Shown here: positions 52,651 through 61,785 of the stretch, one piece after another | Position numbering within the stretch: the stretch's first letter is position 1 | How the letters are laid out: each line of letters begins with the position of its first letter | Assembly: GCF_009766095.1 (NCBI RefSeq) | Contig: NZ_LMUD01000014.1 | Coordinates: forward strand, 481,991-545,990 | Direction: 5' to 3' | Length of the DNA stretch: 64,000 nt | From: Granulicella sp. S190 | Lineage (GTDB): Bacteria > Acidobacteriota > Terriglobia > Terriglobales > Acidobacteriaceae | Notes under the pieces: generated by a model | What the model saw: the letters and a program-made list of their open reading frames with translations, nothing else | What the model was told of the DNA's origin: nothing | The model's database searches: none | Translations under genes and position numbers: made by a program

Positions 52651-53297
52651 CAGACCACCACAGCCGATTCACTCAGCGCCTGCTCTGGAAGCACCGCAAG
52701 CACGGTAGAGCCGCCTTTTACACGTGCCCCAGTCTTTACCTTCAGATTCGCCGCAGCGGGCATCAATACATCGACACGCGATCCAAATTTGATGAGCCCG
52801 ATTCTCTGTCCACGCTCTACCCGGTCGCCTACCTTCAGATTGCAAACAATGCGGCGCGCAAGCAATCCAGCGATCTGTTTGAAGCTGACCTCGTAGCTAC
52901 CGGCATCGATCGTAATCAGAGTCTGCTCGTTATTAAGCACAGACTCTGGCTTCATCGCATTCATGAACTCGCCCTTGCGAAACTCGCATACTTTCACCAC
53001 TCCGCCCACGGGCGAACGGTTCACATGCACATCGAAAACATTCAGGAAGATGCTCAGCCGCAAACGGCTTCCGCTGATCGTCTCGATCCACTCCGCTTCA
53101 GTAACAACACCATCGCCGGGAGACACAATCTGGCCAGGAGCTTGAGGAATCGTCCTATTAGGATCGCGAAAAAACCAAAGAAAAAATGCCGCCAACACCA
53201 CTGGCAAAGCCACCAGCGCAATAGGCATATTTAGATACCAGAGCGCTGCAGCAACAACCCCTAGCCCTAAGGCATAGAAAAATCCGTCTCGCACCAT
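52650..53297 (-). CDS. psd: Phosphatidylserine decarboxylase, short type
   Basis: 215 residues, the compact form of the enzyme. Two N-terminal membrane helices precede FLNVFDVHVNRSPVGG and IKFGSRVDVLMP. The self-cleavage Gly-Ser that generates the pyruvoyl group lies in VKGGSTVLAVL near the C-terminus. It converts phosphatidylserine to phosphatidylethanolamine at the inner membrane, in an operon with pssA. Confidence 0.93.
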   Translation of the reverse strand: MVRDGFFYALGLGVVAAALWYLNMPIALVALPVVLAAFFLWFFRDPNRTIPQAPGQIVSPGDGVVTEAEWIETISGSRLRLSIFLNVFDVHVNRSPVGGVVKVCEFRKGEFMNAMKPESVLNNEQTLITIDAGSYEVSFKQIAGLLARRIVCNLKVGDRVERGQRIGLIKFGSRVDVLMPAAANLKVKTGARVKGGSTVLAVLPEQALSESAVVV

Positions 53298-53390
53298 AAG
53301 TGACTCAATTATAGGGCCACGGACACCTAAAGCCTGCGAGCGTTCCCACCCGAGCCATGGTCCGCGTACAAGAAGCCTTGTTCCTGAATC

Positions 53391-53609
53391 TTAGGATACT
53401 CCGAGACGCCGAAGCCGCTCAATCTCGTCCTTGAGGCTGAGTTTCAGCTTCTTGAGTCTTACTTCTTCAAGCTGTTCAGAGTCCGTCAGGAACAGTTTGG
53501 AACGTAGCGTATCCAGCCTGCGATCGTACAGGCTGTGCTCTTGCGCTAATTGTTGAATGGAAGGAAACGACGCAGGATGGGGAAGCTCGGTGAACTTGCC
53601 AGTTTGCAC
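53391..53609 (-). CDS. DUF465/YdcH-family small protein
   Basis: 72 residues. The helical hairpin pattern LAQEHSLYDRRLDTLRSKLF followed by KKLKLSLKDEIERLRRLG is that of the YdcH/DUF465 family: small coiled-coil proteins of unknown function. It lies between rimI and psd on the same strand. Confidence 0.8.
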   Translation of the reverse strand: MQTGKFTELPHPASFPSIQQLAQEHSLYDRRLDTLRSKLFLTDSEQLEEVRLKKLKLSLKDEIERLRRLGVS

Positions 53610-53690
53610 GTGAGAGTACCTCCAGCAACAGACGACATCGCACTGATGGCCGACAACCTATCACAGCACAACCAGGACCAGCAATGTGGA

Positions 53691-54182
53691 TTACTCGTCG
53701 CCCGCTAACTTCAACTGCATCAGCAACGCATCCTCTACCGGATCCCGGTAGTATCCAGCCCGCTTGCCGACGGCGAGAAATCCTAATCCCAGATAAAAAG
53801 CGATAACTCCAGCACTCCCGGCCCTGACCTCAAGTTCCATCTCCGCTGCTCCCTGCTGTTTGCACCATGCAATGACAGCCTGACAGAGTGCTCTGCCCAA
53901 GCCCCCACGCCGCACCGAAGTATTCACTACAACACTTTCAAGCTCTGCCAGCTTTACTGCTCCGGAGATAAGGGTGTTCCCCACTGCAAACCCCAGTAAA
54001 CCTCGGTCTCTTTCGGCAAGGAACAAGCACCGTTTCGCCGCTCCATCAGAGCCAGGGTCGACAATTGCCAGATACTCCGCATCAGTCCAATGCGGGGCCT
54101 CCGTCGTCGCTCGCTCAAGCCGCATCACCTCTTCAATATCCCCAATGCTGCCGGGACGAATATGGAACTCGGCTCTCTTCAT
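53691..54182 (-). CDS. rimI: Ribosomal protein S18-alanine N-acetyltransferase
   Basis: A 163-residue GNAT acetyltransferase. Motif A is VNTSVRRGGLGRALCQAVI with the acetyl-CoA loop, followed by ELEVRAGSAGVIAFYLGLGF and a GKRAGYYRDPVEDALLM end, both typical of RimI. It acetylates the N-terminus of S18. The start overlaps the tsaB stop by 4 bases; tsaB-rimI pairing is common in bacteria. Confidence 0.88.
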   Translation of the reverse strand: MKRAEFHIRPGSIGDIEEVMRLERATTEAPHWTDAEYLAIVDPGSDGAAKRCLFLAERDRGLLGFAVGNTLISGAVKLAELESVVVNTSVRRGGLGRALCQAVIAWCKQQGAAEMELEVRAGSAGVIAFYLGLGFLAVGKRAGYYRDPVEDALLMQLKLAGDE

Positions 54183-54847
54183 AGAGAGGCTTTCGGCGCA
54201 GGTTTCGCAAAGATCTCTGCATCTGTCCTTCTTAGATAATTGGCATCCAGAGTAGCTGCATCTTCAAACATTCCCGACGCCACGCGCTCCACTGCAAAGG
54301 GCAAAGCAGCTCCAGCCGATGGCTCATCTACCAACTTCGGATGCAACTCCTCAAACTCATCTGCTACTGAGGTCTCACATACCGCTACCACTTCGCCTTT
54401 AGCAGCCGCGAGCACATCCTGGGCACCTATCAAACCCTCCCGCACACACCTTTTCCCCGCGTACTTTCCGTAGTAGAACTCTCCTCGGCCCGCATCCAGA
54501 ACTGCGTGAACTGTCTGATCTCCGTTGGGAATAGCCGCGGCAAGTAAAGCCAACCGTGAGACCGCAATCAGCGGCACCCCACACGCGTCGCTAAACCCCT
54601 TCGCTGCACTGACTCCTACTCGCACTCCGGTAAACGAACCCGGCCCATGCACGACTACCACTGCTGTCAATTCCCCTAGCGTCCATTCACTCTCCATCAT
54701 GAGCCGCCTCACCGCAGGAACCAGGCGCTCTGAAGACGTTCTCCCAGGCAACGCCTCCGTCGCGACGATTGGAGGTGACATCGCGGTATCCCCTAACGCG
54801 ATACTTCCCTCGCCACCAGCGGTGTGAATCATCAAAAAGCGCATCAC
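54179..54847 (-). CDS. tsaB: tRNA threonylcarbamoyladenosine biosynthesis protein TsaB
   Basis: 222 residues of the ASKHA fold. LMIHTAGGEGSIALGD at the start and VVVHGPGSFTGVRVGVSAAK (GPGSFTGVR signature) identify TsaB, followed by VHAVLDAGRGEFYYGKY. It partners TsaD and TsaE to make t6A37 in ANN-decoding tRNAs. Start is the GTG at 54847 overlapping the upstream stop, or the ATG three bases later. Confidence 0.93.
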   Translation of the reverse strand: MMRFLMIHTAGGEGSIALGDTAMSPPIVATEALPGRTSSERLVPAVRRLMMESEWTLGELTAVVVVHGPGSFTGVRVGVSAAKGFSDACGVPLIAVSRLALLAAAIPNGDQTVHAVLDAGRGEFYYGKYAGKRCVREGLIGAQDVLAAAKGEVVAVCETSVADEFEELHPKLVDEPSAGAALPFAVERVASGMFEDAATLDANYLRRTDAEIFAKPAPKASL

Positions 54848-56121
54848 TCCCCACTCTCATGCGAGGCGGCTGCATCTCCGACTATCTCTACGAGCACTCC
54901 GCCTGTACTCGCGGGATGCACAAAGAAATACCTGTGGCCCCCGGCCCCCACTTTTATCGAGTCACCTACCAGCTTTACCCCTTGCTTCATCAGCTGCGCA
55001 AACATGGCATCGATCTCTTCTACATGCACCGCAATATGATGCAGTCCCTCGCCGCGCTTCGCCAAGAATCTACCGATCGTGGAGTCTTGTTCCGTCGCTT
55101 CCAGCAGTTCGATCCGGCTTTCACCAAGCGGCAGCATCGCAGTCTTCACTTGCTCATGTTGCACCGTCTCTTCGTGAGTCACCACCAGCCCCAGCGCCTC
55201 GTAGAACCCCCGCGCTGCCGCGATGCTCTTGACCGCGATACCCAGATGGTCCAACAGCAGTCCATTGGGCGCCAAGACATTCTGTACGGTCGCTCTATCG
55301 ACTCTTACCCTGCGCTCGCCTTTGTCCAAGGCACATTGCCTCACCACCGCCAGCAACTCCGGCACACCCTCGCCTGTAGTTGCAACCGTCCGTACAACGG
55401 GGGGCATCCAGCCACTTCGATTCGCCACCAAACCCTGCATCGCTACGATCTCCTGCTCTACCAGATCTGCCCCGCCGCGATCACTTTTATTCACAACAAA
55501 GATGTCCGCTATTTCCATAACCCCGGCCTTCAGGCTTTGCACCTCGTCGCCCATTCCCGGCATCAAGACCAACACGGTTACGTCGGCGAGCCCGATCACA
55601 TCTACCTCATCCTGCCCTACGCCCACTGTTTCAACCAAAATAGCCTGGCGTCCCGCCGCTTCCATAATGGTGCAGACGTCAGCAGCCCCACGAGCCAAAC
55701 CGCCCATAGCGCCTCGAGAAGCCATACTCCGGATAAATACACCATCGTCTTTAGCGAAACCCTGCATCCGAATCCGGTCCCCAAGTAACGCTCCACCGGT
55801 ATAAGGACTTGACGGATCGACTGCTACGACTCCAACGCTCTGACCTTCGTGCCGGAGAGCTTTTACTAGCTGGTCTACCAGCGTGCTCTTCCCTGCTCCC
55901 GGGGGCCCGGTTACTCCTACCCTCAATGATCTCCCCGCAAATTCACTGCAAGCATCGACCAGCGCTTCAGCATCGGCTGTCGAATCTTCGACCAATGAAA
56001 CCGCCCGAGCAAGCGTCCTAATATCACCAGTACGCAGTCGCGCTACCATCTGCGCGATGTCGACTCCATCCGTCCTGTAACCGTTAGCCACGTCAGCGAT
56101 GATACCGTGCTCTGAGCACAC
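54844..56121 (-). CDS. MeaB-type GTPase fused to methylmalonyl-CoA epimerase
   Basis: 425 residues in two parts. Residues 20-265 are a G3E GTPase of the MeaB/ArgK family: Walker A GPPGAGKST (72-80), SSPYTGGALLGDRIRM, VETVGVGQDEVDV, and NKSD (211-214). Residues 288-415 are a VOC-fold methylmalonyl-CoA epimerase: DHLGIAVKSI (H292), EETVQHEQVKTAMLPLG, GEGLHHIAVHVEEID and GVLVEIVG, which supply the metal ligands. The dimerisation arm that normally ends MeaB is replaced by the epimerase. MeaB protects and reloads methylmalonyl-CoA mutase; the epimerase interconverts its substrate stereoisomers. The mutase genes are not in this window. Confidence 0.92.
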   Translation of the reverse strand: MCSEHGIIADVANGYRTDGVDIAQMVARLRTGDIRTLARAVSLVEDSTADAEALVDACSEFAGRSLRVGVTGPPGAGKSTLVDQLVKALRHEGQSVGVVAVDPSSPYTGGALLGDRIRMQGFAKDDGVFIRSMASRGAMGGLARGAADVCTIMEAAGRQAILVETVGVGQDEVDVIGLADVTVLVLMPGMGDEVQSLKAGVMEIADIFVVNKSDRGGADLVEQEIVAMQGLVANRSGWMPPVVRTVATTGEGVPELLAVVRQCALDKGERRVRVDRATVQNVLAPNGLLLDHLGIAVKSIAAARGFYEALGLVVTHEETVQHEQVKTAMLPLGESRIELLEATEQDSTIGRFLAKRGEGLHHIAVHVEEIDAMFAQLMKQGVKLVGDSIKVGAGGHRYFFVHPASTGGVLVEIVGDAAASHESGE

Positions 56122-56274
56122 CTACCTCATCCCGTGCCTGCAGCCGTAGCTACGCTTGACACCTACTGGCCAGCACAGACTATCCTCATCGTCGATACGA
56201 TTACGCTGAAAAATGCGTCGCCTGACAAACTCCGGGCACACATCAGACTAATATTTACGCTGGAGCTGCAACTA

Positions 56275-57603
56275 ATGTCGATTAACACTGCCAGCCTGCC
56301 TGATTCGGGCTTTACCGTTGCCGCTCCAGAGAAGTCGAACATTCGTTGGGTGATCTGTGGTCTTCTCTTCCTTGCCACAACGATTAACTACATGGACCGC
56401 TCGGTCTTCTCCCTCATCGAGCCGCTCCTGCACCTCGACTTTATGGGCTGGGTCCCGGGCGTCGATGCCGCCCATCAGACCGCATATAACCTCAACTACG
56501 GTCGAATCCTTATCTGCTTTCAGATTGCATACGGCGTCGGGTTTCTCTTCGCTGGCCGCCTTATCGATAAGCTGGGCACCAAGACCGGCTATGCCATCGC
56601 CATCCTCCTCTGGGGGTGTGCCTCGATCAGTCACTCCATCGTGGCAAGCGTTGCGGGCTTCTGCATCGCACGTGTCTTCCTGGGTCTTGGCGAGTCCGGC
56701 AACTTCCCCGCGGCTATTAAGGCCACTACGGAGTGGTTTCCCTCTGAAGAACGCGCGCTCGCCACCGGTCTCTTCAACTCAGGCTCAAACGCCTCGGCGT
56801 TTATTGCTCCGGTCCTCATCGCAGCCGTTACCGCGCGTTGGGGATGGCACGCTGCCTTTCTCTGCACCGGCTCGATGGGGCTTCTATGGGCAGTCGTATG
56901 GCTCGTATTTCCCTACAACAAGTTACGCCGAGGAGCCACCCAAACCCAGGTAAATCTAGTTCCGGTCACCCAAGGGGGGGCCATTTATTCCATCCTCCTT
57001 CGCCACCGGGGTTTCTGGGCTTTTTGTATTGCCAAAGGCATTACAGATCCCATCTGGTGGTTCTATCTCTTCTATCTTCCCAAGTTCCTCAACGATAACT
57101 ATGGTCTCAACCTAAGCCATGTGAAATACCCGCTCATCGTCATCTATACGGCTGCGAGCATTGGGTCTATCGCAGGCGGCTGGCTCTCCGGCTTCCTCAT
57201 GAAACGCGGCCACAGCGTCAACTCCGGGCGCAAGTTTGCCCTTCTGTTGTGCGCTTTGTGCGTGCTTCCCATCATGCTGGTGCCTCACATGCATACGCTC
57301 TTCCCCGGCAACGCATGGCCCGCGATCGGACTCTTCTGCCTGGCCACTGCCGCCCACCAGGGGTGGTCCGCCAACCTCTTTTCGACTCCGACGGACATGT
57401 TTCCTTCTACCAGCGTCAGCACTGTCGTCGGTATCGGCGGGGCTGCGGGAGCGTTGGGTGGAGCGTGCTTTACGTGGCTGGTCTCACACTTCTTCTCTCT
57501 CCATCCTTTGCTGATCTTTACGATGGGAGGATTTGCGTACATCACGGCTCTGCTGATCTTTCAGCTGCTTGTGCCGCGTCTGGGCATGCGTCAAGCTGTG
57601 TAG
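56275..57603 (+). CDS. MFS transporter, hexuronate/anion:cation symporter type
   Basis: 442 residues, 12 helices. NYMDRSVFSLIEPLL in helix 1 and GRLIDKLGTKTGYAIAILLW between helices 2 and 3 fit the ACS family (ExuT, GudP). FLGLGESGNFPAAIKATTEWF in helix 4 to 5 is the family's strongest block. ATG 56275 has TGGAG 13 bases upstream; the longer frame from 56134 adds no membrane or signal feature. It likely imports a sugar acid such as galacturonate. The FadR-type regulator follows 63 bases downstream. Confidence 0.86.
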   Translation: MSINTASLPDSGFTVAAPEKSNIRWVICGLLFLATTINYMDRSVFSLIEPLLHLDFMGWVPGVDAAHQTAYNLNYGRILICFQIAYGVGFLFAGRLIDKLGTKTGYAIAILLWGCASISHSIVASVAGFCIARVFLGLGESGNFPAAIKATTEWFPSEERALATGLFNSGSNASAFIAPVLIAAVTARWGWHAAFLCTGSMGLLWAVVWLVFPYNKLRRGATQTQVNLVPVTQGGAIYSILLRHRGFWAFCIAKGITDPIWWFYLFYLPKFLNDNYGLNLSHVKYPLIVIYTAASIGSIAGGWLSGFLMKRGHSVNSGRKFALLLCALCVLPIMLVPHMHTLFPGNAWPAIGLFCLATAAHQGWSANLFSTPTDMFPSTSVSTVVGIGGAAGALGGACFTWLVSHFFSLHPLLIFTMGGFAYITALLIFQLLVPRLGMRQAV

Positions 57604-57666
57604 GCTTTTGCTCGCCGATCCGTCGTCCGGCGCGTCTAAGCCTCGTGTTACCCTTCATCAAACTTC

Positions 57667-58470
57667 ATGCTCAAGGGAGCTTCACGCGACGTGAAAAGAG
57701 AAGCAAAAGAGCAGGTGGATGAGATCGCTGGTCACAGCCAGTTGACGATGCAGGTGGTGGAGCACATTCGTGCCCTGATCAGTTCTGGCGAGGTGCGGCC
57801 TGGGGATCGGCTGCCTCCTGAGCGTGACCTTGCTCGGCAACTGAAGATCAGTCGCTCCAGTCTGCGCTCCGGCATTGGTTTTCTGGCTGCTATGGGGGTA
57901 TTGAAGAGCCGCCATGGGGCAGGCACGTTTGTCGCCTCCGGTCCGCCGTCGTTCAACTCCAGCTCGTTTTCTGTGCTGGGCGCGCTGCATGGATTCGCGC
58001 CCTGGCAGATGTTTGAAGCGCGGCTGGTGATCGAGTCCAGCGTGGCGGGTTTGGCTGCGGAACGCGCTACGGATGAGCATATTGCCGAGCTGGCGGAGGA
58101 GGTGACGGAGATGTATGCGTCGCTTGAGGATCCGCAGGAGTACCTGATTCACGATGTGCGGTTTCATCGAACGGTCGCACGGGCTGCGGGGAATCCTATT
58201 CTTGGGGCGCTGATGGAGACAATTACTGCGAATCTCTATGAGCGGCGCAGCAAGACGGTGCAGAACGCCATTGATATCAAGGAGTCGGCGGAGATGCATC
58301 GCGAGATCTTCCGGGCGATTCGCTCGCATAATCCTCTGCAGGCTCGGCGCTCGATGGAGCAGCACCTCAACATGGCGCGCGTGGCGCAGGACTCCGAGCA
58401 GGAGGCTGCTGGGACTCTTGCGGGCGGAGCTGTTCCGCCGGCCACGGATGAGACCGAGGTGATTCGGTAG
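57667..58470 (+). CDS. FadR/GntR-family transcription regulator
   Basis: 267 residues. The N-terminal winged HTH (about 28-95) has IRALISSGEVRPGDRLPPER, RQLKISRSSLRSGIGFLAA and RHGAGTFVA. The C-terminal FCD effector domain (about 115-235) has FEARLVIESSVAGLAAERAT with metal-binding His residues in HDVRFHRTVARAAGNP and the HREIFRAI helix. Position directly after the hexuronate-type transporter suggests it controls sugar-acid uptake. Confidence 0.9.
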   Translation: MLKGASRDVKREAKEQVDEIAGHSQLTMQVVEHIRALISSGEVRPGDRLPPERDLARQLKISRSSLRSGIGFLAAMGVLKSRHGAGTFVASGPPSFNSSSFSVLGALHGFAPWQMFEARLVIESSVAGLAAERATDEHIAELAEEVTEMYASLEDPQEYLIHDVRFHRTVARAAGNPILGALMETITANLYERRSKTVQNAIDIKESAEMHREIFRAIRSHNPLQARRSMEQHLNMARVAQDSEQEAAGTLAGGAVPPATDETEVIR

Positions 58471-58494
58471 GTTTTTTGCCCGGAGTTTTTTTCT

Positions 58495-58660
58495 TTCGTG
58501 GTGGAGTGGTGTTTTTGCAGGGTTTTTTGAGAAAAAGCGTGTTTTGAGGGTGGTTTTTCGGTGGTGTAAGCGTGGTGGTTTGCGTGGTGGACGTGGTGTT
58601 TTAGCAGCCACTTTTCCGGCTCCAAAAAATACGCCAACTTTTTGAGATTTATTTTCGGGA
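58495..58660. repeat. Dispersed repeat family D, copy 2
   Basis: A GTGGTG/TTTTTGC-rich tract (58495-58610) runs into a core at 58611-58660: CTTTTCCGGCTCCAAAAAAT, ACGCCAACTTTTTGAG, ATTTATTTTCGGGA. It matches 10345-10392 in order and sequence. It fills the gap between the FadR-type regulator and metG. Confidence 0.7.
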
Positions 58661-58727
58661 TGGCTCCCTCTCGGAAGCTACCGCTGACAGACAGTCGCCG
58701 CTATGCTGCTAAACTTGGCTCTGGCCC

Positions 58728-61136
58728 ATGCCCGAACAAAAGTTCTATCTCACTACCCCTATCTACTATGTCAACGCACGCCCCCACATCGGCCATGCGT
58801 ACTCGACTATTGCGGCTGATGTGATTGCACGCCGTCACCGGCTGCTGGGCGATGACACGTTTTTTCTGACCGGCACGGATGAGCATGGGCAGAAGGTGGA
58901 GCGCTCTGCCGCTACTGCCGGGATTCCGCCGCAGCAGTTCGCCGACGAGGTGTCCAAGAGCTTCAAAGACCTCTGGGACCGGATGGGCATCACCTACGAC
59001 GACTACATCCGGACGACGGAGCCTCGGCATACGGAAGCGGTGCAGAAGCTGTTTCAGCATCTGCTGGATCGCGACAAGATCTACCTGAGCACCTACACGG
59101 GGCAATACTCGATTGGGGAGGAGATGTTTGTTGATGGCCCTCCGGGGACGATTGGACCTGACGGCAAGCCCACGGAGACGGTAACGGAGGAAAACTACTT
59201 CTTTCGTCTCTCTGAGTACCAGCTTCCCCTGATCGACCTCATCGAGAGCGATGATCCGGAGAAGCGGCTGTTGATTCAGCCGGAGTCGAGCAGAAACGAG
59301 GTTCTCAGCTTTCTGCGTGGGAATGTGGCAGAGGCCACGGAACGTGGCGAGATTCTGGAGGTTTCGGCCAGCGGCAAGGCCTATGTCCCTGGAGCGCTGA
59401 AGGATCTTTCCATCTCGCGAACCAGCTTCAAGTGGGGGATTCCGGTTCCCGGCAATGAGAAGCACGTCATCTATGTGTGGCTGGATGCGCTGGCGAACTA
59501 CATGACGGCGATTGGGTATGGCTCGGATGACCCTGTGCAGCAGGAGAAGTTTGCGCGTTACTGGCCCGCCGATCTGCATCTCGTGGGCAAGGAGATTACG
59601 CGCTTTCACTGCGTCTACTGGCCTGCGTTTCTGCTGGCCGCAGAGATACCAACGCCAAAGTCGGTGGTGGCGAATGGCTGGCTGCTGTTTGATGACAGCA
59701 AGATGTCGAAGTCGAAGGGGAACGTCGTGCGTACTGAGACGATCCTCGATGCCTTCGGGACTGAGGTGTATGCGAAGCAGTTTCCTGAGAGCACGAAGAA
59801 GGAGCAGGATCTCTTTGGTGCGGATGTGCTGCGGTATTTCCTGCTGCGTGAGATTCCGTTTGGACACGATGGAAGTTTCAGTTTTGATGCGATGATCACG
59901 CGGTATAACGCGGATCTGGCGAACGGCTATGGGAATCTTGTTAGCCGGACGCTTGCAATGATTGAAAGATATTGCGATGGAACTATTCCTTCTCACTCTA
60001 AATGGAGTTCGGAACAGATTGTCTTGATTGATCCCAATGATGGAAGCCACAAATTCTTTCTTGTCAAAGGTCCGCAACTGGCTCAAGCTTCGTTAGCTGT
60101 TCAGAACTTTTATGAGGACGCCTTCAAAAAATATCGCTTCGCGCTGCCACTAGATGCTGAACTTGCTAAAGCTTCGAAAGCCGGAATAACTGATTCAGCT
60201 ATGTTTCTCGTGGGTCAAGTTGATAGTTTTATAACCTCTAATGCGCCATGGAAACTTGCAAAGGGAGCCACTTCAGGGTCAGCTACCGAGCTTAATAATG
60301 TTCTGTATTCTGCCGCAGCGAGCATCAGCGTCATCACGGCGCTTTTGTATCCAATTCTCCCCTACGCAACCGCGAATGTTTGGGCGCAGCTTGGGCTTGG
60401 TGATATTGAAGTTGCTGCGAAGAATGGCGAACTGAAGAATCTTGAGTGGGGTGGTTTGAAGCCTGGCACTAAACTTGGGACTCTTGCCCCTATCTTTCCC
60501 CGAGCGGATAAAGGACTTGCGCAGATCATGGTCGACATCGAAAACCCCAACGCTCCACAAAAGTCCGAGGCACCCAAGCCCTCGCGGTTCATTGACGAGC
60601 AGACGACGCATACCTCTCCGGTGCCTGTGGACCCGACGCATCCCGGCGCTGCTCCTCGCACCCTTGTGTCGACTGGAGTTCCGGGATTGAGCGTTGCAGG
60701 CAGCCATGCGATCAGCACGGAGCGGACGGGTACGCCTTCGCATCTGGAGGCTCCTGCTTCGGGGCCGTTCGCCAATTCGGCGGCGCTGTCCACCATTCCC
60801 GACACGCCGCAGATCGCGGTTGATGATTTTGTGAAGATCGATCTTCGGGTGGCGCAGATCGTGGTGGCAGAGCGCATTCCCAAGGCCGATAAGCTGCTTC
60901 GACTGGAGGTTGATCTTGGATACGAGAGGCGACAGATCCTCTCCGGTATCGCGGAGTGGTATACGCCGGAGGAGCTGGTGGGCAGGAAGATCGTGGTGAT
61001 CGCGAACCTTGCGCCACGGAAGATGCGTGGGCTGGAGTCGCACGGGATGCTGCTGGCTGCTTCGCATGGAGAAGACGGCAAGCCGGTGCTGGCTACGTTC
61101 GGGGAAGAGATCGCTTTGGGGTCGCGGTTGCGGTAA
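58728..61136 (+). CDS. metG: Methionyl-tRNA synthetase
   Basis: 802 residues. Class I core with the HIGH box in RPHIGHAYSTI and KMSKSKGN (about 326). The insertion after TGQYSIGEEMFVDG has no cysteines, so this is a form without the zinc knuckle. An anticodon-binding helical domain (about 400-560) is followed by a Pro-rich linker (about 600-690), then a C-terminal Trbp111-like tRNA-binding domain (about 692-800, FVKIDLRVAQIVVAERIPKA). The stretch 59940-60330 (residues about 405-535) is clearly more AT-rich than the rest of the gene. The linker makes it longer than the usual 650-700 residues. Confidence 0.96.
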   Translation: MPEQKFYLTTPIYYVNARPHIGHAYSTIAADVIARRHRLLGDDTFFLTGTDEHGQKVERSAATAGIPPQQFADEVSKSFKDLWDRMGITYDDYIRTTEPRHTEAVQKLFQHLLDRDKIYLSTYTGQYSIGEEMFVDGPPGTIGPDGKPTETVTEENYFFRLSEYQLPLIDLIESDDPEKRLLIQPESSRNEVLSFLRGNVAEATERGEILEVSASGKAYVPGALKDLSISRTSFKWGIPVPGNEKHVIYVWLDALANYMTAIGYGSDDPVQQEKFARYWPADLHLVGKEITRFHCVYWPAFLLAAEIPTPKSVVANGWLLFDDSKMSKSKGNVVRTETILDAFGTEVYAKQFPESTKKEQDLFGADVLRYFLLREIPFGHDGSFSFDAMITRYNADLANGYGNLVSRTLAMIERYCDGTIPSHSKWSSEQIVLIDPNDGSHKFFLVKGPQLAQASLAVQNFYEDAFKKYRFALPLDAELAKASKAGITDSAMFLVGQVDSFITSNAPWKLAKGATSGSATELNNVLYSAAASISVITALLYPILPYATANVWAQLGLGDIEVAAKNGELKNLEWGGLKPGTKLGTLAPIFPRADKGLAQIMVDIENPNAPQKSEAPKPSRFIDEQTTHTSPVPVDPTHPGAAPRTLVSTGVPGLSVAGSHAISTERTGTPSHLEAPASGPFANSAALSTIPDTPQIAVDDFVKIDLRVAQIVVAERIPKADKLLRLEVDLGYERRQILSGIAEWYTPEELVGRKIVVIANLAPRKMRGLESHGMLLAASHGEDGKPVLATFGEEIALGSRLR

Positions 61137-61146
61137 GTGCCTCCGC

Positions 61147-61195
61147 TTGTCCTGCCGGACGGGCCCACTCCGCGTGGGGCGGTCACTTCGTGACT
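61147..61195. repeat. Dispersed repeat family C, copy 2, between convergent genes
   Basis: TTGTCCTGCCGGACGGGCCC, ACTCCGCGTGGGGCGGTCAC, TTCGTGACT. Contains hairpins CCCAC-tccgc-GTGGG and GTCAC-ttc-GTGAC. It lies between the stops of metG and the cupin gene, as copy 1 lies between two other convergent genes. Confidence 0.7.
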
Positions 61196-61216
61196 TTTAT
61201 ACCTTTAGCGACTTGA

Positions 61217-61693
61217 TTAGGTGATTGCTTTTTGGACGCCTACGGCTACTACGAAGTAGTTGGCCATGACATCTCCTATGTTCTTGAGGCCGTGCAGGAC
61301 GCCTGATGCGGTGAAGATGACTCCGCCGGGTTCGACGATGCCGGTCTTGCCGTCGCTGGTGACCTCGAGCTTGCCTTCGCGGATCATGAGGAACTCGGAG
61401 TGGGTGTGGCGGTGGGGCGGGTGAGGCATCTGGCCTGGCGGCAGAGCGGTTTCGTGGACTTCGACGAACTCTCCCGTGGCGAGGCGGCCCTGGATAACGG
61501 CGCGGCTGGCTCCGCCGTTGGCCGAGGCATGGACGGGGAGCTTGTCGAAGGGGAAGATCTGGGAGTGGGCAAGCACCGGCTCGCCGCCTACACTGCCGGA
61601 TTGGGCTGCGGCTGTTTCACCAGCTATTCCGCTGCCGATGGCCGCAAAGGCGGAGAGGGCGACACAGAGATCACGACGGTTCAGGTTGTTCAT
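61217..61693 (-). CDS. Exported cupin-domain protein
   Basis: 158 residues. A Tat-like signal ([20 protein letters not shown]) precedes a single cupin domain. The metal-binding motif is [20 protein letters not shown], with a second-half His in [12 protein letters not shown]. It probably binds one divalent metal in the periplasm; substrate unknown. Convergent with metG. Confidence 0.85.
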   Translation of the reverse strand: MNNLNRRDLCVALSAFAAIGSGIAGETAAAQSGSVGGEPVLAHSQIFPFDKLPVHASANGGASRAVIQGRLATGEFVEVHETALPPGQMPHPPHRHTHSEFLMIREGKLEVTSDGKTGIVEPGGVIFTASGVLHGLKNIGDVMANYFVVAVGVQKAIT

Positions 61694-61785
61694 GCGGAGA
61701 TACTACGCGGTACGAACTAAGTTCGTCATCCGTTTCTTTCCGGGTGGACTGGGGGTTCGAGAGTCGCTTCCGATGCGATAACCTG

